Shown here piece after piece: positions 57,598-64,000 of a stretch of DNA of 64,000 nucleotides; within the stretch, counting starts at the first letter, position 1, and every line of letters begins with the position of its first letter. The notes under the pieces were generated by a model. The model was not told the origin of the DNA and ran no database searches. It saw only the letters and a list, made by a program, of their open reading frames with translations. The DNA is taken from positions 310,001-374,000 of the forward strand of contig NZ_FNPZ01000002.1 of assembly GCF_900107435.1 (NCBI RefSeq), given 5' to 3'. The translations under genes were made by a program, and so were the position numbers. The DNA comes from Herbiconiux ginsengi. GTDB taxonomy: Bacteria > Actinomycetota > Actinomycetes > Actinomycetales > Microbacteriaceae.

Positions 57598-57653
57598 TTC
57601 TGCCGGTCGCGATGCGGTCGTCGCGGTGCGCCCGCGGACCGCATCCCACGAAC

Positions 57654-57659
57654 TAGAAT
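57654..57659 (+). promoter_or_regulatory. Candidate -10 box for pafB (leaderless)
   Basis: TAGAAT ends 6 bases before the GTG at 57666. It would drive pafB-pafC. Confidence 0.45.
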
Positions 57660-57665
57660 TCTTGC

Positions 57666-58685
57666 GTGTCGCCGCAGAAGCAATCGCCCGCGCCTGTCCC
57701 GGTCGAGGAGAGGCTGTTCAGCCTGGTGCTGGCCCTTCTGGCGACCGAGGCGGGGCTGACGAAGAACGAGATCCTCTCGACCGTGCAGGGTTACCGTCAG
57801 CGCTACGACCCCTACGGCGACAACGCCACACTGGAGCGGCAGTTCGAGCGCGACAAAGACGACATCCGGGAACTCGGCGTTCCACTCGAGACCATCGAGA
57901 CGCCGGGGGATCCGGGCAACAACCAGTCGTCGCGCTATCGCATTCCCCGAACGGCATATGAACTGCCCGCCGACATCGCGTTCTCCTCCGCCGAGACCAC
58001 CCTGCTGAACCTCGCCGCGATGGCCTGGCGGGAAGGCTCGCTCTCTCGGGAGTCGCAGCGGGCACTGTTGAAGCTGCGGTCGATCGGCGTCGACACCAGC
58101 GACCCCGTGCTCGGCTACGCTCCACGGATCCGAACCCGCGACGCCGCGTTCGACCCCCTCTCGGATGCGCTCTCCCGCCGCGTGACGGCATCCTTCTCGT
58201 ATCTCAAGCCCGGGGACCCGGCCGCCCGGCTGCGTACGGTGACCCCGTTGGCGCTGGTGCAGCACCAGGGCCGCTGGCACCTCAAGGCAATCGACCACGG
58301 GGTGGGGGAGCCGCGCACCTTCCTGCTCTCGCGCATCACCGGTGCGGTGAAACTCGGCCGGCAGACGGTCGACGTGCCGCCCGGCAACTACGCCGCCTCG
58401 GCGCTCGAGGAGCTCGACGACATCTGGGAGCTCAACGTGGCGGAACTCGATGTCGAACCCGGCACGGACGCCGAGGTGCGACTCTCCCGCCGACGCGGTG
58501 CCGAACTCGGCGACCGAGGGCGGGTGCTGTTGCACTTCACCGACGTGAACCTCCTGGCCGACGAGCTGGCGGGCTTCGGCCCCGAGGTGCGCGTGCGCGG
58601 CCCCGAGCGGCTGGTCGAAGCCGTGATCTCCCGGCTCGAAGCGGCGGTGCGCTCCCACGCGACGCCGGCAGGGGTGGCCGAGTGA
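57666..58685 (+). CDS. pafB: WYL-domain regulator PafB
   Basis: A 339-residue protein with an N-terminal winged helix (ERLFSLVLALLATEAGLTK, then LSTVQGYRQRY) and a WYL domain in about 150-240, here degenerate at the name motif (WHLKAIDHG), then a C-terminal WCX-like part. With PafC it forms the transcription activator of the mycobacterial RecA-independent DNA-damage response. The GTG start follows a TAGAAT box. The stop overlaps the pafC start by one base. Confidence 0.93.
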   Translation: MSPQKQSPAPVPVEERLFSLVLALLATEAGLTKNEILSTVQGYRQRYDPYGDNATLERQFERDKDDIRELGVPLETIETPGDPGNNQSSRYRIPRTAYELPADIAFSSAETTLLNLAAMAWREGSLSRESQRALLKLRSIGVDTSDPVLGYAPRIRTRDAAFDPLSDALSRRVTASFSYLKPGDPAARLRTVTPLALVQHQGRWHLKAIDHGVGEPRTFLLSRITGAVKLGRQTVDVPPGNYAASALEELDDIWELNVAELDVEPGTDAEVRLSRRRGAELGDRGRVLLHFTDVNLLADELAGFGPEVRVRGPERLVEAVISRLEAAVRSHATPAGVAE

Positions 58686-59704
58686 TGGCATCCGCTCGCG
58701 AAGGGCAGCCCTTGGCCTACGCGCAGGACAAACTCACCTTCCTGCTCGCACTCGTTCCGTACCTGATCGATCACGGCCGTGTCTCGGTGGCGGATGCCGC
58801 AGCCCATTTCCAGGTCTCCGAGAAGCAGATCCGCGACGCCGTCTCGCTCATCGCCGTCTCCGGTGTGCCGGGCGACACCACGCAGTACCAGCACGGCGAC
58901 CTCTTCGACATCTCCTGGGACGACTTCGACGAGCGCGACGAGATCGTCATCACCCACATGGTCGCCCTCGACGACTCTCCGCGGTTCTCCGCGCGCGAGG
59001 CCGCCGCCCTGATCGCCGGGCTGCAGTATCTGCAGTCGCTGCCCGAGAACGTCGACAGCGGCGTCTACTCCTCGCTGATGGACAAGCTGGCGCGCGGGGC
59101 CTCCGAGAGCCCGAGCCAGGTCGCGATCGCGTCATCCGACTCGGCCGGATCGCTCGCCGAGCTGCGGGATGCGCTCGGCCGCCGGGTGCAGATCGAGTTC
59201 GACTACCTCACCTCGCGCGGTTCGCGGGAACGACGACGGGTCGATCCGTTGCGCATCGACTCCGACAACGAGGACTGGTACCTCCGCGCCTGGGACCATC
59301 TGCGCGAGGCGGTGCGCACCTTCCGTCTCGACCGGATGACCGACATCCGGGTCACCGACGACCCGGTCAGTTCGACGCACGACGACGTCCGGCTCGGCGA
59401 CAGTCTCTTCCAGGGCGCGGCCGACGACCTCGTGGTGACGATCGAACTCGACCCCTCCGCCCTGTCGCTCCTCGGCGAGTTCGTCTCGAGCGTCGACACG
59501 CGGGCCCCGGATGCGCCGGCCGCCGAATCCGGGCGCGTGCGGGCCCGCATCCGCGTCGCCCACATCCACAGCCTGAAGCGCCTGGTGGCCGCGATGTCGT
59601 CGGCGGTGACCATCGTCGACCCTCCGGAGGCCCGCGCCGCCGTGGTGGACTGGGCCGAGGCCGCACTCGCCCGTTACCGCGACGCCGGGCAGGGCGCCGG
59701 ATAG
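58685..59704 (+). CDS. pafC: WYL-domain regulator PafC
   Basis: A 339-residue partner of PafB with the same layout: N-terminal helix-turn-helix (HGRVSVADAAAHFQVSEKQI), WYL domain with the full motif (DNEDWYLRAWDHLREAVRTF), and C-terminal WCX-like domain. WYL domains sense ligands, proposed to be single-stranded DNA for PafBC. ATG 58685 overlaps the pafB TGA; a GTG three bases earlier is an alternative. Co-transcribed with pafB. Confidence 0.93.
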   Translation: MASAREGQPLAYAQDKLTFLLALVPYLIDHGRVSVADAAAHFQVSEKQIRDAVSLIAVSGVPGDTTQYQHGDLFDISWDDFDERDEIVITHMVALDDSPRFSAREAAALIAGLQYLQSLPENVDSGVYSSLMDKLARGASESPSQVAIASSDSAGSLAELRDALGRRVQIEFDYLTSRGSRERRRVDPLRIDSDNEDWYLRAWDHLREAVRTFRLDRMTDIRVTDDPVSSTHDDVRLGDSLFQGAADDLVVTIELDPSALSLLGEFVSSVDTRAPDAPAAESGRVRARIRVAHIHSLKRLVAAMSSAVTIVDPPEARAAVVDWAEAALARYRDAGQGAG

Positions 59705-59707
59705 GCT
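59702..59707 (+). promoter_or_regulatory. Candidate -10 box for the small membrane protein/tat genes (leaderless)
   Basis: TAGGCT overlaps the pafC stop and ends 6 bases before ATG 59714. A GTG at 59708 directly abuts the box and is a poor start. Confidence 0.4.
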
Positions 59708-59713
59708 GTGGCG

Positions 59714-60070
59714 ATGGCGTGGTGGGCGTGGCTGATCATCTGGGTCGTTCTCGGGCTCGGCTTCTTCGGCATGCTCGCCTGGCTCGGCTACCGGCTGTTC
59801 CGCAAAGGCGTGGCGGTGATGCACGCGCTCGAGGAGCTCACCGACAAGGTCGCGCAGCTCAACGAGAACATCGAAGAGCTGGCGCCGGAAGAACCCGCCG
59901 AGCGTGCCATCCTGATCGGCTACGCCGAAACCGCCCGGCGCCGCGAACTTCATCTGGAAAGGAAAGCCGAATTGAAGCAGGCACGCAGAGAAGCACGCAT
60001 CAAACGCGGTAAACTGCTGGTGAATCCCGAAACGATTCCGACGATAAGGAAGTGGACCAATGCTCGGTAA
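59714..60070 (+). CDS. Small membrane protein upstream of tatA, unknown function
   Basis: A 118-residue protein: one hydrophobic segment at about 2-27 (WLIIWVVLGLGFFGMLAWLG), then a cytosolic helix-rich, charged part with likely coiled coil (LEELTDKVAQLNENIEEL, then RRELHLERKAELKQARRE). The family is unknown to me. Its 3' end overlaps tatA by 11 bases, so the two are probably translated together. It may be a membrane accessory of the Tat system or unrelated; only position supports the link. Confidence 0.85.
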   Translation: MAWWAWLIIWVVLGLGFFGMLAWLGYRLFRKGVAVMHALEELTDKVAQLNENIEELAPEEPAERAILIGYAETARRRELHLERKAELKQARREARIKRGKLLVNPETIPTIRKWTNAR

Positions 60071-60338
60071 CCTCAACGGGTGGCACCTGGTCATCATCCT
60101 CGTCGTCATCCTGCTGTTGTTCGGGGCGACCCGTCTGCCTGCCTTGTCGAAGAGCCTCGGCCAGTCGATGCGCATCTTCCGCAGCGAGACCAAGGCCATG
60201 AAGGAGGAGAACGCCGACCCGGTGACTCCGCCGGCCGAGCCGACCGCATCGGCCGCTCCCGCTGCACCCCCGGCCTCCGGCACGGCGCCTTCTGAGGCGA
60301 CGACCGCACCGGAGACGAAGTCCGAACCGAAGTCGTAG
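60060..60338 (+). CDS. tatA: Sec-independent translocase protein TatA
   Basis: A 92-residue protein with the TatA pattern: short N-terminus, membrane helix GWHLVIILVVILLLFGATRLP (about 7-27), amphipathic helix ALSKSLGQSMRIFRSETKAM, and an acidic, Ala/Pro-rich tail. TatA oligomers form the pore for folded proteins with twin-arginine signals. The ATG lies inside the end of the preceding gene. tatC begins 5 bases after its stop. No tatB is seen. Confidence 0.95.
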   Translation: MLGNLNGWHLVIILVVILLLFGATRLPALSKSLGQSMRIFRSETKAMKEENADPVTPPAEPTASAAPAAPPASGTAPSEATTAPETKSEPKS

Positions 60339-60343
60339 GGTCG

Positions 60344-61138
60344 GTGGCCGTCAAGTCTTCCCGGCGGCGCTCCCGTGACGGCCGGATGTCGCTCGGCGCC
60401 CACCTCGTCGAGCTGCGCAACCGGCTCTTCATCTCGGCGCTGGCCATCGTGCTCGGCATGGTGGTCGGGTTCATCCTCTCCGACTTCATCCTCTCGGCAC
60501 TGACCCAGCCGATCGCCGATCTCGCCGCCCAGCAGGGCCGCGAAGCGAGCCTCAACTTCACCGACGTCTCCTCGGCGTTCGATCTGCGCATCCAGATCGC
60601 CTTCACCGTGGGGGTCGTGCTCTCGTCGCCGGTGTGGCTCTACCAGGTGTTCGCATTCGTGATGCCCGGGTTGAAGAAGAAAGAGAAGCGGTATGCGCTC
60701 GGCTTCGTGTGCGCCGCCGTTCCGCTGTTCCTCGCAGGCTGCGTGGCCGGCTGGTTCGTGCTGCCGCACATGGTGACCCTGCTCACCGGGTTCGCCCCCG
60801 AGGGCACGACGGCGCTGCTCACCGCGCGCTCCTACTACGACTTCGTGCTGAAACTCGTGCTCGCGATCGGTATCGCCTTCGTGCTGCCGGTGTTCCTCGT
60901 CATCCTCAACTTCGCGGGGGTGCTGAGCGCGGTGGCCATCCTGAAGTCGTGGCGCATCGCGATCCTCGCCATCACCTTGTTCACCGCCATCGCCACGCCC
61001 GCCGCCGACGTGATGTCGATGTTCCTGCTCGCCATCCCGATGCTGTTGCTCTACTTCGCGGCGGCCGGCATCGCCTGGCTGCACGACCGCCGGAAGCGGC
61101 GGGCGATGGAGAGCCTCGACATCGAATTGGCCGTCTGA
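60344..61138 (+). CDS. tatC: Sec-independent translocase protein TatC
   Basis: A 264-residue membrane protein with six hydrophobic segments. MSLGAHLVELRNRLF at the start is the conserved TatC opening that binds the RR signal peptide, and FAFVMPGLKKKEKRY is the loop between segments 2 and 3. A GTG start at 60344 is five bases after tatA. Together they form the minimal TatAC system; TatA may double as TatB. The stop overlaps helY by one base. Confidence 0.96.
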   Translation: MAVKSSRRRSRDGRMSLGAHLVELRNRLFISALAIVLGMVVGFILSDFILSALTQPIADLAAQQGREASLNFTDVSSAFDLRIQIAFTVGVVLSSPVWLYQVFAFVMPGLKKKEKRYALGFVCAAVPLFLAGCVAGWFVLPHMVTLLTGFAPEGTTALLTARSYYDFVLKLVLAIGIAFVLPVFLVILNFAGVLSAVAILKSWRIAILAITLFTAIATPAADVMSMFLLAIPMLLLYFAAAGIAWLHDRRKRRAMESLDIELAV

Positions 61139-63633
61139 TGGCTCTCGCAGACGAGACCAGCGCCGTGCTGAGCCCTGCGGAGCGGTTCGCGGCGAGTCGC
61201 AAGCGGGCCGGGCATCCGCAGGTCGAACAGTTCCGGAGCGGGCTGGGCTTCGACCTCGACCCCTTCCAGATCGAGGCGGCCGGAGCACTCGAAGACGGCC
61301 GCAGCGTGCTGGTGGCCGCACCGACCGGCGCGGGCAAGACGGTCGTGGCGGAGTTCGCGGTGCACCTCGCCATGCAGTCGGTGCGCGACAAGGTGTTCTA
61401 CACGGCGCCGATGAAGGCCCTCTCGAACCAGAAGTTCCAGGAGTTCGTGACGGAGTACGGTCCCGACGAGGTGGGGCTGCTCACCGGGGACACCAACATC
61501 AACGCCGACGCCCGCATCGTGGTGATGACCACCGAGGTGCTCCGCAACATGCTCTACGCCGACTCGGGGCTGCTCAAGAACCTCCGGTTCGTGGTGATGG
61601 ACGAGGTGCACTACCTGGCCGATCGCTTCCGCGGTGCCGTGTGGGAAGAGGTGATCATCCACCTCCCACAGACGGTCAAACTGGTGTCACTCTCGGCCAC
61701 GGTCTCGAACGCCGAGGAGTTCGGCGACTGGCTGCAGGCCGTGCGCGGAGACACCGAGGTGATCGTCTCCGAGGAGCGGCCGGTGCCGCTCGACCAGCAC
61801 GCGCTGGTGAAGACGAAGCTGATCGACCTCTTCGACTCGACCGGGCGGGCGGCGACCAATCGTGTCAATCCCGAGCTCGCGCAGCTGGTGCGGGGCGGGG
61901 CGTCGCTCGCGTCCGTCGACCGCCTCGGCGGTCGGGGTGGTGGCGGGGGAGGGCGACGCGGGGGTGGGGGAGGCCGTGGTCGCGGTGGGTACCGCCCGCA
62001 CGCCCAGAGCCTCGAGCGGATGGATCGACCCGACGTGGTGGCCCTGCTCGACGAGCACCGGCTGCTGCCCGCCATCTTCTTCGTGTTCAGCCGGATCGGA
62101 TGCGACCAGGCCGTCAAACAAGTGCTGCGCGGGGGAGTGCGTCTCACCACCGCCGAGGAGCGTGAGGAGATCCGCCGCATCGTCGACGAGCGCTGCCGCA
62201 CCCTGCTCGACGAGGATCTCGCCGTGCTCGGCTACTGGGAGTGGACCGAGGGCTTGATGCGCGGGGTGGCGGCGCACCACGCCGGCATGTTGCCGGCCTT
62301 CAAAGAGGTCGTGGAGGAGCTCTACCAGAAGAAGCTCGTGAAGGTCGTGTTCGCCACCGAGACCCTCGCGCTCGGCATCAACATGCCGGCGCGCACCGTG
62401 GTGCTCGAGAAGCTCGAGAAGTTCAACGGCGAGGCCCGTGTCTCGATCACGGCCGGGGAGTACACCCAGCTCACCGGTCGCGCGGGGCGACGCGGCATCG
62501 ACGTGGAGGGGCACTCGGTCATCCAGTGGCGCGAGGGCCTCGACCCGCAGGAGGTCGCCTCCTTGGCCTCGCGGCGCACCTATCCGCTGAATTCCAGCTT
62601 CCGGCCCACCTACAACATGGCCGTGAACCTGATCGACCAGTTCGGGCGGCCGCGCACCCGCGAGATCCTGGAGTCGTCGTTCGCGCAGTTCCAGGCCGAC
62701 CGGGCCGTGGTCGACCTGGCCCGCAAGGTGCGGCAGCAGGAGGAGTCGCTGGCCGGCTACGAGAAATCGATGACCTGCCACCTCGGCGACTTCAAGGAGT
62801 ACGCGCGCATCCGCCGCGAACTCACCGATCTCGAGCGGGCCGGCGCCGGGCGCTCAGCCACGCAGTCTCGCGGCGAACGGGAGAAGCGGCAGCGGCGCAT
62901 CGAGTCGTTGCGCAAGCAGCTGCGCTCGCATCCGGTGCACGGGTGCAAAGACCGGGAGGCGCACGCTCGCTGGGCCGAGCGGTGGTTCACGCTGAAGAAG
63001 GAGACGGACCGGCTCACCCAGCAGATCCAGACGCGCACCAACGTGATCGCCAAGGTGTTCGACCGCGTCACCGACGTGCTGCTCGGCCTCGGCTACCTCG
63101 CCACCGACGACGACGGGGTGACCACGCTCACGCAGCACGGTCACACGCTCAAGCGGATCTATGGCGAACGCGACCTCCTGGTGGCCGAGTGCATCCGTCG
63201 GCAGGTGTGGCACGACCTCGACCCGGCATCCCTCGCAGCCATCGCCTGCGCCCTGGTCTACGAGCCGCGACGCGACGAGAGCGAGGCGGCGGAACGCTTC
63301 CTGCCGCGCGGCGCCTTCCGCGTCGCGCTCGACAAGACGCAGACGCTCTGGGCCCAGATCGACGACATCGAGCGTGAGCACAAGCTGCCGGGCAGCGATC
63401 CCGTGGCCACGGGGCTGTCCACCGCCATGCACAAGTGGGCCCGCGGGGGCGCGCTCGACGACGTGCTGAACGAGGCCGACATGGCGGCGGGAGACTTCGT
63501 GCGCTGGTCGAAGCAGACCATCGACCTGCTGGACCAGCTGCAGGGGACCTCGGATGCCCGCCTCTCGTCGACGGCGCGGTCGGCCATCGACGCGGTGCGC
63601 CGTGGCATCGTCGCGTACTCGTCGGTGGCATGA
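61138..63633 (+). CDS. helY: DEAD/DEAH-box helicase HelY (Ski2/Mtr4-like)
   Basis: An 831-residue Ski2-like RNA helicase. Walker A APTGAGKT is at 61-68, DEVHYLADRFRG near 155 is motif II, SATVSNAEEFG is motif III, LALGINMPARTVVLEKL is motif V and LTGRAGRRGID motif VI. The C-terminal part carries the helical bundle of the family. Residues about 262-286 are a Gly/Arg insertion (GGRGGGGGGRRGGGGG, then RGRGGY), an RGG-like RNA-binding stretch. ATG 61138 overlaps the tatC stop; the longer frame is in tatC. Likely RNA processing or decay; not tested here. Confidence 0.94.
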   Translation: MALADETSAVLSPAERFAASRKRAGHPQVEQFRSGLGFDLDPFQIEAAGALEDGRSVLVAAPTGAGKTVVAEFAVHLAMQSVRDKVFYTAPMKALSNQKFQEFVTEYGPDEVGLLTGDTNINADARIVVMTTEVLRNMLYADSGLLKNLRFVVMDEVHYLADRFRGAVWEEVIIHLPQTVKLVSLSATVSNAEEFGDWLQAVRGDTEVIVSEERPVPLDQHALVKTKLIDLFDSTGRAATNRVNPELAQLVRGGASLASVDRLGGRGGGGGGRRGGGGGRGRGGYRPHAQSLERMDRPDVVALLDEHRLLPAIFFVFSRIGCDQAVKQVLRGGVRLTTAEEREEIRRIVDERCRTLLDEDLAVLGYWEWTEGLMRGVAAHHAGMLPAFKEVVEELYQKKLVKVVFATETLALGINMPARTVVLEKLEKFNGEARVSITAGEYTQLTGRAGRRGIDVEGHSVIQWREGLDPQEVASLASRRTYPLNSSFRPTYNMAVNLIDQFGRPRTREILESSFAQFQADRAVVDLARKVRQQEESLAGYEKSMTCHLGDFKEYARIRRELTDLERAGAGRSATQSRGEREKRQRRIESLRKQLRSHPVHGCKDREAHARWAERWFTLKKETDRLTQQIQTRTNVIAKVFDRVTDVLLGLGYLATDDDGVTTLTQHGHTLKRIYGERDLLVAECIRRQVWHDLDPASLAAIACALVYEPRRDESEAAERFLPRGAFRVALDKTQTLWAQIDDIEREHKLPGSDPVATGLSTAMHKWARGGALDDVLNEADMAAGDFVRWSKQTIDLLDQLQGTSDARLSSTARSAIDAVRRGIVAYSSVA

Positions 63634-63646
63634 GCGGACACGGATG

Positions 63647-64000
63647 ATGAGCGCGACACTGACTCCGGCGACCCGCGCGGCCGCCGCCTCGGCCCCCACA
63701 CCACAGCTGATCGACCTGCGGCGCCCGCTCGCCGAGCCACAGCGCTTCACGCGACCCCTGATGCCCCTCTGGCTCGCCCTCGTGGGTGCGGTCGGGGCCG
63801 GAATCGCCCTCGACGCCGGATTCCCCGACAAGGGCTGGTGGCCGCTCACCCTGGTGGGAGTGGGCATCGTGCTCGTCGGTCTCGTGGGGCGTGGATGGGG
63901 GAGTGCGTTCCTCATCGGCGTCGTCGCCGGCGCCACGTTCTGGGGCGTGCACATCTTCTGGCTCACCCTCTACCTCGGGCCCATACCGTGGCTCGGGCTC
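63647..64000 (+). CDS. lnt: Apolipoprotein N-acyltransferase, 3'-truncated by the window
   Basis: The first 118 residues of Lnt are visible: a basic/Ala-rich N-terminus (LTPATRAAAASAPTPQ, then RRPLAEPQRF), then membrane helices with LDAGFPDKGWWPLTLVGVG and GATFWGVHIFWLTLYLGPIPW. Lnt adds the third acyl chain to lipoproteins such as the FKBP lipoprotein upstream. The start is ATG 63647 (an ATG at 63644 precedes it); it lies 13 bases after helY. The rest, including the nitrilase domain, is beyond the window. Confidence 0.9.
   Translation, partial: MSATLTPATRAAAASAPTPQLIDLRRPLAEPQRFTRPLMPLWLALVGAVGAGIALDAGFPDKGWWPLTLVGVGIVLVGLVGRGWGSAFLIGVVAGATFWGVHIFWLTLYLGPIPWLGL

Noticed and set aside
60634-61137. 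Longer N-terminus for HelY
   Set aside because: It lies entirely inside tatC in another frame; ATG 61138 overlaps the tatC stop and fits the family start.
61916-62000. CRISPR or tandem-repeat array in helY
   Set aside because: It is an in-frame Gly/Arg codon run without repeat-spacer structure.

Overview
The window is about 64 kb of a high-GC actinobacterial chromosome. Gene content points to the family Microbacteriaceae, but I do not assign a genus: actinobacterial OpcA, RbpA, a mycothiol ligase (MshC), PafB/PafC, HelY, a GlgM-type glycogen synthase diverging from GlgC, and a CtaB/CtaA-SufBDC block beside the pentose phosphate cluster. It is dense, almost entirely housekeeping DNA. I see no prophage, insertion sequence, CRISPR array or rRNA, and only one tRNA.

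Layout. (1) 1-6.7 kb: the end of a large LuxR regulator, sodA, then gap-pgk-tpiA-secG-rbpA (lower glycolysis, protein export, sigma-factor partner). (2) 6.9-15.1 kb, minus strand: tkt-tal-pgi-zwf-opcA-pgl, a pentose phosphate operon with stop/start overlaps. (3) 15.2-21.3 kb: ctaB and ctaA (heme A), then sufB-sufD-Rieske-sufC-sufT-like (Fe-S assembly). (4) 21.5-26.4 kb: a DUF559 nuclease-like gene between two related palindromic elements, an ABC-F ATPase, a SURF1/small Cys-His protein/DUF3099 trio, and fabG. (5) 26.4-34.5 kb: serB-glgC diverging from glgM, an ABC ATPase, L31 type B, a HEAT-like protein, then treS with a DnaQ-like exonuclease. (6) 34.6-49.7 kb: mixed functions: hydrolase, glycosyltransferase, phosphatase, Sir2, SpoU methylase, amino-acid permease, DD-carboxypeptidase, lipase-like protein, SF2 helicase, acetyltransferase, peptide transporter, a broken gene, and a sulfite-oxidase-like/FNR pair. 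(7) 49.8-64 kb: tRNA-Leu(GAG), M20 peptidase, uppP, mshC, PAC2, HAD, trmI, FKBP lipoprotein, pafB-pafC, a small membrane protein, tatA-tatC, helY and the start of lnt.

How the genes work together. Glycolysis and the pentose phosphate pathway feed glucose-1-phosphate to GlgC/GlgM and carbon to TreS (glycogen/trehalose). CtaA, CtaB and SURF1 serve the aa3-type cytochrome oxidase, with Fe-S supply from Suf. TatA/TatC export folded redox proteins. Many genes show a TAnnnT -10 box 6-8 bases before the start codon, which suggests leaderless mRNAs.

Most unusual features: an inverted pair of dispersed intergenic repeats with three conserved hairpins, each between convergent genes (6705-6873 and 53581-53770); a DUF559 nuclease-like gene flanked by two homologous palindromic elements; a PAC2 gene with no ATG/GTG/TTG start for its conserved N-terminus; a suf operon without sufS, sufU or sufR; and pafBC without the Pup-proteasome genes that adjoin it in many actinobacteria.
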